A program made the translations under genes and the position numbers. From Thermomonas sp. (GTDB taxonomy: Bacteria; Pseudomonadota; Gammaproteobacteria; Xanthomonadales; Xanthomonadaceae): a stretch of 13,875 nt of DNA. The DNA lies in the NCBI GenBank assembly GCA_024711415.1, contig JANJSW010000048.1:1-13875 (forward strand). Direction: 5' to 3'. The notes beneath the pieces were generated by a model that made no database searches, was not told the origin of the DNA, and saw only the letters and a program-made list of their open reading frames with translations. This document shows positions 1 through 6,699 of the stretch, piece after piece; the first letter of the stretch is position 1; each line of letters opens with the position of its first letter.

Positions 1-825
1 GCTGAAGCCATCGTCATAGCCGGTGGCGGGATCGGCCGGCTGCGTCAGTGCCGGCGCGGCGAGGGGCGCGGCGGGTGTGCTGGCCGGCTGCACCGCGGCC
101 AGCGACTGCAACGCGTTGATCGGAGTGGTGGTGGCCGGGGCTGCGGCGTCGATCGGGGCGACGGCCTGATCCGCGGCCGGCAATGTGAACCCCGGCAGCG
201 GCGCATCGGTGCCCGCGTCCTGGCGGGCGATGCCCTGCTGCGACAGCGGCAAACGTGCGGCGTGGGCGGCGGCGAAGCCGGTATCCGGTGCGGCTTCCGC
301 CGGCAGGCCGACGCCGGGAGCGGCGAGGGCGGTGGGTGCGGGCATGGCGATGTCCGCGGCGGCCAAGCCCGGCCCCGCATCCGGCTGGCTGGTCGCCAGC
401 GTCGGCAGCGCCGGTGCGGTGGCGGCGACCGGCGCGGCGGCGTTCGTCGCCGACGTCGGCGCGAGCGTTGGCGTCACCGGCAGCGCCGGCATCGGCGGCG
501 TTTGCGGCATCTGCGGCATTTGTGCCAGTACCGTCAGCAGTGGATCGGCGGCGGGCGCCTCGTCCTGCCGCTCGCCGGCAGCGGTGCGGGGGGCGGCAGG
601 CAACGCGCCGGCCAGCGAAATCGCGGTCGCTTCCGGCTGGCCGCCCAGCAGCAGGTCGAACAACAGGCCGGGGCCGCCGGCCGGTGCAGCAGCGGCGTTC
701 TGCGCAGCGCCAAGGGCATCGGCGTTCGGCGAGGCCGTGGCGTTGGCGGTGCCGGCGGTCGCCGCCAGCACCGTGGCGGCAGGCGCCGCGGACGGCAGCG
801 GCAGGCTGGCGGTTTCGCCCATCAT
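1..825 (-). CDS. fliK: Flagellar hook-length control protein FliK, N-terminal part (runs off the window)
   Basis: The ATG at 825-823 begins an open frame that stays open to base 1, giving 275 residues with no stop. FliK is the secreted molecular ruler that measures the hook and switches the export gate (FlhB) from rod/hook to filament substrates. The visible part starts [19 protein letters not shown] and is extremely rich in Ala and Pro with few charged residues, as expected for the extended, poorly conserved ruler region. The conserved C-terminal switch domain would lie beyond the window, so the call rests on position and composition. Its ATG overlaps the fliJ stop by four bases (ATGA), indicating translational coupling. 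Last seen gene of the fliE operon. Identity is fairly secure from gene order; the sequence alone would not prove it. Confidence 0.8.
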   Translation of the reverse strand, partial: MMGETASLPLPSAAPAATVLAATAGTANATASPNADALGAAQNAAAAPAGGPGLLFDLLLGGQPEATAISLAGALPAAPRTAAGERQDEAPAADPLLTVLAQMPQMPQTPPMPALPVTPTLAPTSATNAAAPVAATAPALPTLATSQPDAGPGLAAADIAMPAPTALAAPGVGLPAEAAPDTGFAAAHAARLPLSQQGIARQDAGTDAPLPGFTLPAADQAVAPIDAAAPATTTPINALQSLAAVQPASTPAAPLAAPALTQPADPATGYDDGFS

Positions 826-1268
826 GATTCGTTGCCTTCCTGCGCCACGCGAACGCGGCGCGCGCCAAGATCGTCCAGTTCGCGCTGCTCGCGGCGGTCG
901 GCCACGCGCGATTCCTCGGCGCGATAGCTGGCAGCCAGCTGTTCCAGCACCTTGTTGTCGCGGCTGGCCAGCATCAGCCGGGCGCGCTCGACTTCGCAGT
1001 TCTGGCGCGAGCTGTCCACCACCTGCGCCTGCTGCTGCAGGGCGGTGTCGAGCTTGGCGCGGAATGCCAGGTGGTTGGCCAGCATCGCCGGCGCCAGCGT
1101 GCCGCCCGATGGCGCGACGCTGTAGGCATCGGCGTATTCCTTCAGGGTGTCGAGGCGCTGCTGCTGTTCGGCCAGCGTCCTGTCGCGCTCGGCCAGCATC
1201 TTCGCCACCGTGTCCTGGCGCTGCTGGGTGACCCGGAGGAGGGGATTCAGTCGTTGCGAGCGGGTCAT
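822..1268 (-). CDS. fliJ: Flagellar export chaperone / ATPase stalk protein FliJ
   Basis: 148 residues, the usual FliJ length (about 147). FliJ is a small antiparallel coiled-coil protein that sits in the FliI hexamer like the gamma subunit of F1-ATPase and links the ATPase to the FlhA export gate. The protein is almost wholly helical and charged, with heptad-like stretches around residues 20-45 ([20 protein letters not shown]) and 75-135. A longer in-frame ORF opens at 1877, but the part above 1268 is antisense-free noise inside fliI. The start at 1268 is chosen because its ATG overlaps the fliI TGA (ATGA, 1268-1265) and because the protein then has the family length. The stop likewise overlaps the fliK start. 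Confidence 0.9.
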   Translation of the reverse strand: MTRSQRLNPLLRVTQQRQDTVAKMLAERDRTLAEQQQRLDTLKEYADAYSVAPSGGTLAPAMLANHLAFRAKLDTALQQQAQVVDSSRQNCEVERARLMLASRDNKVLEQLAASYRAEESRVADRREQRELDDLGARRVRVAQEGNES

Positions 1269-2644
1269 TGGATGATCTCCGGTACACCGTCGAGCAGACG
1301 GGCGAGGGCATTGCGACTGGCTTCGACGTCCGCCGATTCGGCGACGTCCTGGCCAAGGAACTGGAGGATCTGCGGCCACAATGCAAGGGCGTCGTCGACC
1401 AGCGGGTCGTTGCCGCGCTGGTAGGCGCCGATGGCGATCAGGTCGCGCTGGGCGTTGTAGGCGGCCATCAGCTGCTTGAGGCGGCGGATGCGGCCGCGCC
1501 AGGCCGGGTCGGTGATGTCCTGCATCACGCGGCTGACCGAAACTTCCACGTCGATGGCCGGGTACAGGCCGGCGTCGGCGATCCGGCGGGTCAGCACGAT
1601 GTGGCCGTCGAGGATCGCGCGGGCGGCATCGGCGATGGGCTCTTGCTGGTCGTCGCCTTCGGTCAGCACGGTGTAGAAGGCGGTGATCGAGCCGCGGCCG
1701 TCGGCACCGTTGCCGGCGCGTTCCACCAGCGCCGGCAGGCGCGCGAACACCGACGGCGGGTAGCCGCGGGTGGTCGGCGGTTCGCCCACCGACAGGCCGA
1801 TCTCGCGCTGGGCGTGGGCGAAGCGGGTCAGCGAGTCCATGAGCAGGAGCACATGCAAGCCCTGGTCCCGGAACCATTCGGCGATGGCGGTGGCGCGCAG
1901 GGCGCCATGCAGGCGCGCCAGCGGCGGCCGGTCGGCGGGGGCGGCCACCACCACCGAGCGGCGCAGGCCTTCGGGGCCGAGGGTGCTTTCGACGAAATCG
2001 CGCACTTCGCGGCCGCGCTCGCCGATCAGGCCGACCACGATCACGTCGGCGGCGGTGTAGCGGGTCATCATGCCCAGCAGCGTCGATTTGCCGACGCCGG
2101 AGCCGGCGAACAGGCCGACGCGCTGGCCGCGGCCGATCGGCAGCAGGGCGTTGATGGCGCGCACGCCGACGTCCAGCGAGCGGGTGATCGGCTCGCGCAT
2201 CAGCGGGTTGATCTGGACGCCTGCCAGGCCGACGAAATCCTCCGCGCGCAGCGGCGGGCGGCCGTCCAGCGGCACCCCGTCACTGTCGATCACGCGCCCC
2301 AGCAGGCCTTCGCCCACCGCCACTTCACCGCGGCTGGAGCCGGTGATGACCCGCGCGTTCGGCAGCAGGCCGGACAGGTCGGAGGTGGGCATCAGGAAGG
2401 TGCGGTCGCCTGCGAAGCCGACCACTTCGGCATCCACCCAGCGGCCGCCGCTGCTTTCCACGCTGCAGCGCGCGCCCAGCGGCGCTTCGCAGCCGGTGGC
2501 TTCCAGGGTCAGGCCGACGGCGCGGCGCAGCACGCCTTCGCGCACCATGCCCATCGCCGGAACCCGCGCGGTGTCCATCCCGCGCAGCCGCATCGCCAGC
2601 CGCAGGCTGCGTGCTTCGTCCCACTGTGCGGCGGCAATGCTCAT
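1265..2644 (-). CDS. fliI: Flagellum-specific export ATPase FliI
   Basis: 459 residues, typical of FliI. It is the hexameric ATPase at the base of the flagellar type III export apparatus, unfolding and loading substrates with FliH and FliJ. Visible motifs: N-terminal beta-barrel-type region about 25-110; Walker A AGSGVGKS at 180-187 with catalytic Lys186; [10 protein letters not shown] at 205-214 with the catalytic Glu209; Walker [10 protein letters not shown] at 264-272 with Asp270; [16 protein letters not shown] at 296-311; and the ATP synthase alpha/beta signature [10 protein letters not shown] at 362-371. All key residues are present. It is preceded by a 118-bp gap after fliH, unlike the overlapping genes around it, and overlaps fliJ by four bases. 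Confidence 0.97.
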   Translation of the reverse strand: MSIAAAQWDEARSLRLAMRLRGMDTARVPAMGMVREGVLRRAVGLTLEATGCEAPLGARCSVESSGGRWVDAEVVGFAGDRTFLMPTSDLSGLLPNARVITGSSRGEVAVGEGLLGRVIDSDGVPLDGRPPLRAEDFVGLAGVQINPLMREPITRSLDVGVRAINALLPIGRGQRVGLFAGSGVGKSTLLGMMTRYTAADVIVVGLIGERGREVRDFVESTLGPEGLRRSVVVAAPADRPPLARLHGALRATAIAEWFRDQGLHVLLLMDSLTRFAHAQREIGLSVGEPPTTRGYPPSVFARLPALVERAGNGADGRGSITAFYTVLTEGDDQQEPIADAARAILDGHIVLTRRIADAGLYPAIDVEVSVSRVMQDITDPAWRGRIRRLKQLMAAYNAQRDLIAIGAYQRGNDPLVDDALALWPQILQFLGQDVAESADVEASRNALARLLDGVPEIIQ

Positions 2645-2683
2645 TGGCTGCGTCCCGCGGGGCTGCGCTTGGCGCCCTGCAAT

Positions 2684-2707
2684 GAACCGCGATGGTCGTC
2701 ACGGTTC
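2684..2707 (-). other. Candidate RNA hairpin in the fliH-fliI gap
   Basis: In the minus-strand transcript, GAACCGUGA can pair with UCGCGGUUC around the six-base loop CGACCA. This gives nine base pairs, including one U-G wobble at the seventh pair. The wobble pairs only in RNA from the minus strand; on the plus strand the same position would be a C-A mismatch, which fits a structure acting in the operon mRNA. It lies 39 bases upstream of the fliI start codon. There is no U-tract after it, so it is not an obvious terminator. It could be an mRNA processing or stability element; this is inference. Confidence 0.4.
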
Positions 2708-2762
2708 TCCACGCCTATCCAGCGCTTTTTCGCGCAAAAGATCAAGAGCCCGCCGCACCGGT

Positions 2763-3350
2763 TCACGCGCCGGCTCCGGCGACGATGCGCTGCAGGGTGG
2801 CATTGAGTCGCGCCGACAGGCTGCCGTCGATGCGCACGCTGTCGGCATGCAGGCGCAGGTCGCCGCGCGCCAGGGTGGTGTCGCCGCTCAGGCGCACGCC
2901 GCCCAGCGCCAGCAGCTGCGGGGTGAGCATGGCCAGGTCGTCGGGATGCAGGCGCAGGTCCACCTGGCGCTGGTCGCTGCCGGCCAGTTCCAGCGCTTCG
3001 CGCACCAGTGCTTCCAGCAGCGCCGGTTCGGCGACGTAGTCGCGGCGCAGCAGGGCGCCGGCGATGCGCACGGCGAGGTCGCCAAGGGCATCGCCGACTT
3101 CCCCGTCCAGCCGCGCCAGCGGCCGGGTGAAGGCATCGAGGATGCCTTCCATCTGCGCGGCGATGCGGCGCACCTCGGCCTGGCCTGCGGCCACGCCTTC
3201 CGCGTGCCCGCGCGCGTAGCCCTCTGCATGCGCGGCCTCTTCGATGGCCTGCACTTCCTCCACGCTGGGCATGTGCCGCACCGGCTCCTGCGGCGGCGGT
3301 GGCGGTGGCGGCGCCAGTTCGGGTGCCGCCCAGCGCACGGTATTGCTCAT
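2763..3350 (-). CDS. fliH: Flagellar export ATPase regulator FliH
   Basis: 195 residues. FliH dimerises along a long coiled coil, binds FliI through its C-terminal domain, and tethers the ATPase to FliN and FlhA through an N-terminal Trp-containing segment. Here Trp7 lies in VRWAAPEL near the N-terminus. It is followed by a run of seven prolines (14-20) and then the hallmark GxxxG repeats: Gly44, 48, 52 and 56 in EGYARGHAEGVAAGQAE. The C-terminal E-type stalk-like domain (about 95-190) contains RRDYVAEPALLEALVREAL and LRLHPDD. The start overlaps the fliG stop as ATGA at 3350-3347. The proline run is longer than I would expect but sits in the naturally variable linker. Confidence 0.93.
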   Translation of the reverse strand: MSNTVRWAAPELAPPPPPPPQEPVRHMPSVEEVQAIEEAAHAEGYARGHAEGVAAGQAEVRRIAAQMEGILDAFTRPLARLDGEVGDALGDLAVRIAGALLRRDYVAEPALLEALVREALELAGSDQRQVDLRLHPDDLAMLTPQLLALGGVRLSGDTTLARGDLRLHADSVRIDGSLSARLNATLQRIVAGAGA

Positions 3351-4345
3351 ACGAACACCTCGGCCTTGACCACGAGCTGGATGGTGCCGTCTTCGGCCAT
3401 CTTGCGGACGATGGCAAGGATCTCCTTCTGCGCGGCCTCGACCTCGGCCAGCCGCACCGGGCCGCGCGCTTCCATGTCCTCGACCAGCATTTCCGCGGCG
3501 CGTTGCGACATGTTGGTGGTGATCTTGTCCTTGACCTTGGCATCGGCGCCGCGCAGCGCCAGCGCCAGCCGGTCTGCGGGCACTTCGCGCAGGACCGACT
3601 GCATGGCGCGGTCGTCGATCTCGGCGAGGTTGTCGAACACGAACATGTGGTCGCGGAGGCTGGCGGTCAGGGCTTCGTCGACCTGCGCGATGGTGCCGAG
3701 GATGATCTCGTCCTGGCCGCTGTCCATGAAGTTGAGGATGTTGGCCGCCACCTTGACGCCGCCGATGGAGGACGACTTCAGGTTCTGGTTGCCGGCGAAC
3801 TGCTTGGCCATCACGTCGTTCAGCTCATTGAGTGCGTGCGGCGGGATGCCGTCCAGGGTGGCAATGCGGATCAGCACGTCGGCGCGGGTGCGCTCGGGCA
3901 GGAACTTCAGCGCTTCCGCGCCCTGGTCCGGGTCCAGGTGCGACAGCACGATGGCGATGATCTGCGGGTGTTCGTTGCGCACCAGGTCGGCGATGGCACG
4001 CGGCTCCATCCACTTCAGGGTGTCCAGGCCGGTGGTGTTGCGGCCCAGCAGGATGCGGTCGATCAGGCTGCTGGCGCGCTCCTCGCCCAGCGCCTGCACC
4101 AGCACGGCGCGCACGTATTCATCGGCACCGCTGCCGATGTTGGGCTGCTCCAGGGTGTCCACGAACTCGTCGATCACCTTTTCGACGTTCTGCCGCGACA
4201 CGCCGCCGACCGAGGTCATGGCCACGCCCAGTTTCTGCACTTCCTTGGCGCCCATGTGCTTGAGCACCTCGGCGGCCTGCTGCTCGCCCAGCGACAGCAG
4301 GATCACCGCGGCGCGCTGGACGCCGGTCAGGGCATAGTCACTCAT
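3347..4345 (-). CDS. fliG: Flagellar motor switch protein FliG
   Basis: 332 residues from this start. FliG is the rotor protein that binds the FliF C-terminus, forms the upper C ring with FliM, and interacts with the stator MotA/MotB to generate torque. The N-terminal domain begins LTGVQRAAVILLSLGE (6-21). The EHPQ motif is at 125-128, GGVKVAANILNFMD at 196-208, the MFVF hinge motif at 234-237, and the torque helix carries LALRGADAKVKDK and NMSQRAAEMLVEDMEARGP (279-296), keeping the expected charged residues. A start at 4351 (MPMSDY) is also possible; 4345 is preferred because GGTGA lies six bases before it, whereas it abuts the 4351 ATG. The gene overlaps the fliF stop by 8 bp. Confidence 0.96.
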   Translation of the reverse strand: MSDYALTGVQRAAVILLSLGEQQAAEVLKHMGAKEVQKLGVAMTSVGGVSRQNVEKVIDEFVDTLEQPNIGSGADEYVRAVLVQALGEERASSLIDRILLGRNTTGLDTLKWMEPRAIADLVRNEHPQIIAIVLSHLDPDQGAEALKFLPERTRADVLIRIATLDGIPPHALNELNDVMAKQFAGNQNLKSSSIGGVKVAANILNFMDSGQDEIILGTIAQVDEALTASLRDHMFVFDNLAEIDDRAMQSVLREVPADRLALALRGADAKVKDKITTNMSQRAAEMLVEDMEARGPVRLAEVEAAQKEILAIVRKMAEDGTIQLVVKAEVFV

Positions 4346-5999
4346 CGGCATTCACCAGGTCGCGCACCACCGAGGCGACGCGCTTGGAGTCGGCGGCCAC
4401 GGCGTCGCGCGCCACCTGCACCTTGGCTTCGAAGTCGCGGCGCTTGGCGATGCGCTCCTGGGTCAGCGCCGGCGGCACCGGCTGGTCGTCGTGGTCGAGC
4501 ATCTCGGTGACCTCCGCTTGCTCCGGTTCGTGCTTGACCAGCACCTTCGGCGTGGTCAGCGCGCGGAAGGCGGGGCGCAGCACGAACCACACCACCGCCA
4601 GCACCGCCAAGCCGCCGAGCAGGGTGCGCAGCAGGTCGCGGGCCTTGGGATTTTCCCACAGCGGCGGCGGCTCGATGGCCGCTTCGGGCTGGCGTGCAAA
4701 CGGCGAGTTGACCACGGTCACCGCATCGCCGCGCTGTGCGTCGAAGCCGATCGCCTGCTGCACCAGCGACTGGATGCGCTGGATTTCCTGCGCGTTGAGC
4801 GCGCGTTCGGTGGGCTTGCCGTTCTTGCCGGGGGCGCCGGCCAGGTTGTCCACCAACACGGCGGCGGTGACCCGGGTGATCCGGCCCGGCGCCTGTCGGG
4901 TATGGGTCAGGGTGCGATCGATTTCGTAATTGCGCACCGAGCTGCGGGTGCCGTTGGCGTTGGCGGCGGTGGCCTGCGCGGCGTTGGCGGGGGCGGCGCC
5001 GGCATTGGGGGCGGGATTGGCGGCGGCAGCGGCGGCGGCCGGGGTATTGGTGGCGCTGCCGGGCACGCCCTGCGGCGGGGCGGCGGCGGCCAGGTTGCCG
5101 GATTCGGACAGCTGCTCGCTGCGCACGATGGCCGGATCCGGGCCGTATTTCTCGCTGGCCTGCTCGGTCTGGCTGAAGTCCATGTCCACGCTGACCTCGG
5201 CGCGGACCTTGCCCGGGCCGGTCATCGGCTCCAGCAGCTCCTGGATGCGGCGCACGAACACCGCTTCCTGGCGGCGCTGGCGCTCGAACTGCTTGGCGCT
5301 GATGGCGGCGTCGCTGTCCGGATCCGGATTGGACAGCAGGCGGCCGTACTGGTCGACCACGGTGACGTTGCTGGCCGGCAGGCCGGGAATCGACGAGGAC
5401 ACCAGGTGAACGATGGCATCCACCTGGCCCTGCTCCAGGCTGGCGCCGCTCTGCAGCTGCAGCACCACCGAGGCGCTGGCCGGGTCCTTGTTGCGGGTGA
5501 ACGCGGACGGCTTGGGCATGGCCAGGTGCACCCGCGCCTCGCGCACCGGGCGCAAATTGGAGATGGTTCGGGCCAGCTCGGTTTCCAGCGCGTGCTGGTA
5601 GCGCGCGTTTTCCACGAACTGGCTGGTGCCGAAGCCCTGGTCGCCTTCCATCGCGGCGAACCCACGGTCCTCGCCCGCACCTATGCCGCCGGCGGCCAGC
5701 GCCATGCGTGCCTCGCCGATGCGGTCTTCCGGTACCGACAGCGCGCCGGTCGCCGGGTCGATCTTGAACGGCAGCTGCGCGTTGCGCAGCACGTCGCGCG
5801 CCTCGCCGGCGGTCTTGGCATCCAGCCCCGGCAGCGGCGCGTAGGTGGGCTTCTGGGTCCAGAAGAACAGCCACAGTCCCAGCGCGATGGCGGCCGCGGT
5901 CACGCCCAGGGTCAGCAGCTGCCGCACCAGCGGGATGTCCTGCAGGCGTCCCAGGTTCTTCAGGCCTTCGGTGTTCTTGGGAAGTGCGATGGCGCTCAT
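4338..5999 (-). CDS. fliF: Flagellar MS-ring protein FliF
   Basis: 553 residues, normal for FliF. It forms the MS ring in the inner membrane, the first structure assembled and the housing of the export gate. Features in order: a first membrane helix at about 28-47 (LLTLGVTAAAIALGLWLFFW); ring-building motifs (RBM1/2) about 50-220, including FVENARYQHALETELARTI (128-146) and VREARVHLAMPKPS (152-165); RBM3 about 240-300 and 355-435; a second membrane helix at 456-475; and the cytoplasmic FliG-binding tail at about 515-553. Between the two halves of RBM3, residues 302-352 are almost entirely Ala, Asn, Pro and Gly, including a run of seven Ala. No Shine-Dalgarno sequence is visible in the C-rich leader upstream. 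The stop overlaps fliG. Confidence 0.97.
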   Translation of the reverse strand: MSAIALPKNTEGLKNLGRLQDIPLVRQLLTLGVTAAAIALGLWLFFWTQKPTYAPLPGLDAKTAGEARDVLRNAQLPFKIDPATGALSVPEDRIGEARMALAAGGIGAGEDRGFAAMEGDQGFGTSQFVENARYQHALETELARTISNLRPVREARVHLAMPKPSAFTRNKDPASASVVLQLQSGASLEQGQVDAIVHLVSSSIPGLPASNVTVVDQYGRLLSNPDPDSDAAISAKQFERQRRQEAVFVRRIQELLEPMTGPGKVRAEVSVDMDFSQTEQASEKYGPDPAIVRSEQLSESGNLAAAAPPQGVPGSATNTPAAAAAAANPAPNAGAAPANAAQATAANANGTRSSVRNYEIDRTLTHTRQAPGRITRVTAAVLVDNLAGAPGKNGKPTERALNAQEIQRIQSLVQQAIGFDAQRGDAVTVVNSPFARQPEAAIEPPPLWENPKARDLLRTLLGGLAVLAVVWFVLRPAFRALTTPKVLVKHEPEQAEVTEMLDHDDQPVPPALTQERIAKRRDFEAKVQVARDAVAADSKRVASVVRDLVNADE

Positions 6000-6083
6000 G
6001 GCTGGCGGGATTCTGGCTGGAAGGGGCGTTGGGGGCGAAGCTAAAGGCGGGCTGGGGGCCGCACCGGGCGGCGATCAGGCCTG

Positions 6084-6437
6084 CTAGACCGGCATGTTCA
6101 TCACGTCCTGATAGGCCTGGACCAGGCGATTGCGCACTTCCACCGCCGCCTTGAAGGCGACCTGCGACTGCTGCATCGCCACCATGACCCGGGCCAGGTC
6201 GGCGCGCGGGTCGCCGATTTCAAACGCATGCTGCAGCGCGCCGGCTTCGTTCTGGGTCTTGCTGACCCCGTCGATGGCGTTGCTCAGGGTCTTCTGGAAG
6301 TCGGCGCGCGCCGGCTGCCCGGTCTCGATGGCATTGGACGGGCGGGCATCGACGGCCGCCGGATTGCCCAGCGGCCCCTGCGCCCGCGTCTCGTGGGCGC
6401 GGATCTGGGAGAGGATCGAGCTGATGGCGTCGGTCAT
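6084..6437 (-). CDS. fliE: Flagellar hook-basal body protein FliE
   Basis: 117 residues from this start. FliE is the small export-dependent protein at the base of the rod, joining the MS ring/export gate to the rod. The body is typical: N-terminal TDAISSILSQIRAHE, central ADFQKTLSNAIDGVSKTQNEA (45-65), and the conserved C-terminus PRADLARVMVAMQQSQVAFKAAVEVRNRLVQAYQDVMNMPV (77-117). The frame is open up to an ATG at 6485, which would give 133 residues. That start is rejected because 6485 lies inside the sigma-54 promoter (6489-6474) and so upstream of the predicted transcript start near 6463. No Shine-Dalgarno sequence is obvious before 6437. First gene of the fliE-K operon; 84 bp separate it from fliF. 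Confidence 0.94.
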   Translation of the reverse strand: MTDAISSILSQIRAHETRAQGPLGNPAAVDARPSNAIETGQPARADFQKTLSNAIDGVSKTQNEAGALQHAFEIGDPRADLARVMVAMQQSQVAFKAAVEVRNRLVQAYQDVMNMPV

Positions 6438-6448
6438 CTGGGCACGGG

Positions 6449-6465
6449 GACAGGGAAAGCCTGTC
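6449..6465. repeat. Inverted repeat at the start of the fliE transcript
   Basis: Six-base arms GACAGG and CCTGTC separated by five bases (17 bp in all) lie between the predicted fliE transcript start (about 6463) and the start codon. In RNA it would form a short 5'-end hairpin; in DNA it could be an operator. The function is unknown. Confidence 0.4.
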
Positions 6466-6473
6466 GCCTGTCG

Positions 6474-6489
6474 TGCAAAACCCATGCCG
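6474..6489 (-). promoter_or_regulatory. Sigma-54 (-24/-12) promoter of fliE
   Basis: Read on the minus strand the site is CGGCATGGGTTTTGCA. Against the consensus TGGCACG-N4-TTGCW it has five of seven bases of the -24 block, including the essential GG, and all five of the -12 block, including GC. The GG-to-GC spacing is exact. The predicted transcription start is near 6463, about 25 bases before the fliE ATG. FleQ and RpoN2, encoded immediately upstream, are the expected activator and sigma factor. In related bacteria the fliE operon is a known sigma-54/FleQ target. Confidence 0.8.
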
Positions 6490-6514
6490 GGGCGGTGACG
6501 GAAAACTGCCGGCG

Positions 6515-6526
6515 GTCAGAATTGAC
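6515..6526. promoter_or_regulatory. GTCA-N4-TGAC dyad upstream of the fliE promoter
   Basis: The bases GTCAGAATTGAC form a small dyad about 55-60 bases upstream of the predicted fliE start. The Pseudomonas FleQ box, as I recall it, is GTCA-N6-TGAC, so this has the same half-sites with a spacer two bases shorter. It is a candidate FleQ half-site pair; the short spacer argues for caution. Confidence 0.3.
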
Positions 6527-6529
6527 GCA

Positions 6530-6547
6530 TGAATATCTTGATATTCA
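6530..6547. promoter_or_regulatory. 18-bp near-perfect palindrome upstream of fliE, candidate activator site
   Basis: TGAATATC and GATATTCA are perfect eight-base inverted arms separated by TT. The site is centred about 75 bases upstream of the predicted fliE transcription start, a suitable distance for an enhancer-binding protein. It sits in an AT-rich island (about 6515-6590) that stands out in this GC-rich region. It may bind FleQ or another regulator; binding is inferred. Confidence 0.5.
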
Positions 6548-6668
6548 ATGAGATAGGAAACATTGTTCTTGTTTTTCGCAGGAGCGGGTTCAGTCGCGAC
6601 CGAAACCTGCGGCCACCTGGAAACCTCCGCGCGCTCGATCCGGGGGGCGTCCTGCAAACGCCGTGCGG

Positions 6669-6684
6669 AAAAGGCGCCGGCGCC
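6669..6684 (-). terminator. Probable intrinsic terminator of rpoN2-vemR-fleQ
   Basis: Sixteen bases after the fleQ stop, the minus strand reads GGCGCCGGCGCC followed directly by TTTT. The GC-rich self-complementary block can fold as a short hairpin, and the four U residues suit a weak Rho-independent terminator. It separates the regulator operon from the fliE promoter. Confidence 0.5.
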
Positions 6685-6699
6685 CGCCCGGGAACCGCG

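Noticed and set aside
14..868. 284-codon minus-strand ORF at the left end
   Set aside because: It is Arg-rich and in a different frame from fliK, whose frame couples to fliJ by ATGA and has the Ala/Pro composition expected of the ruler region.
2070..4337. 755-codon ORF on the plus strand
   Set aside because: It lies opposite fliI, fliH and fliG, has an Arg/Ser-rich composition typical of antisense reading of GC-rich genes, and shows no recognisable domain or ribosome binding site.
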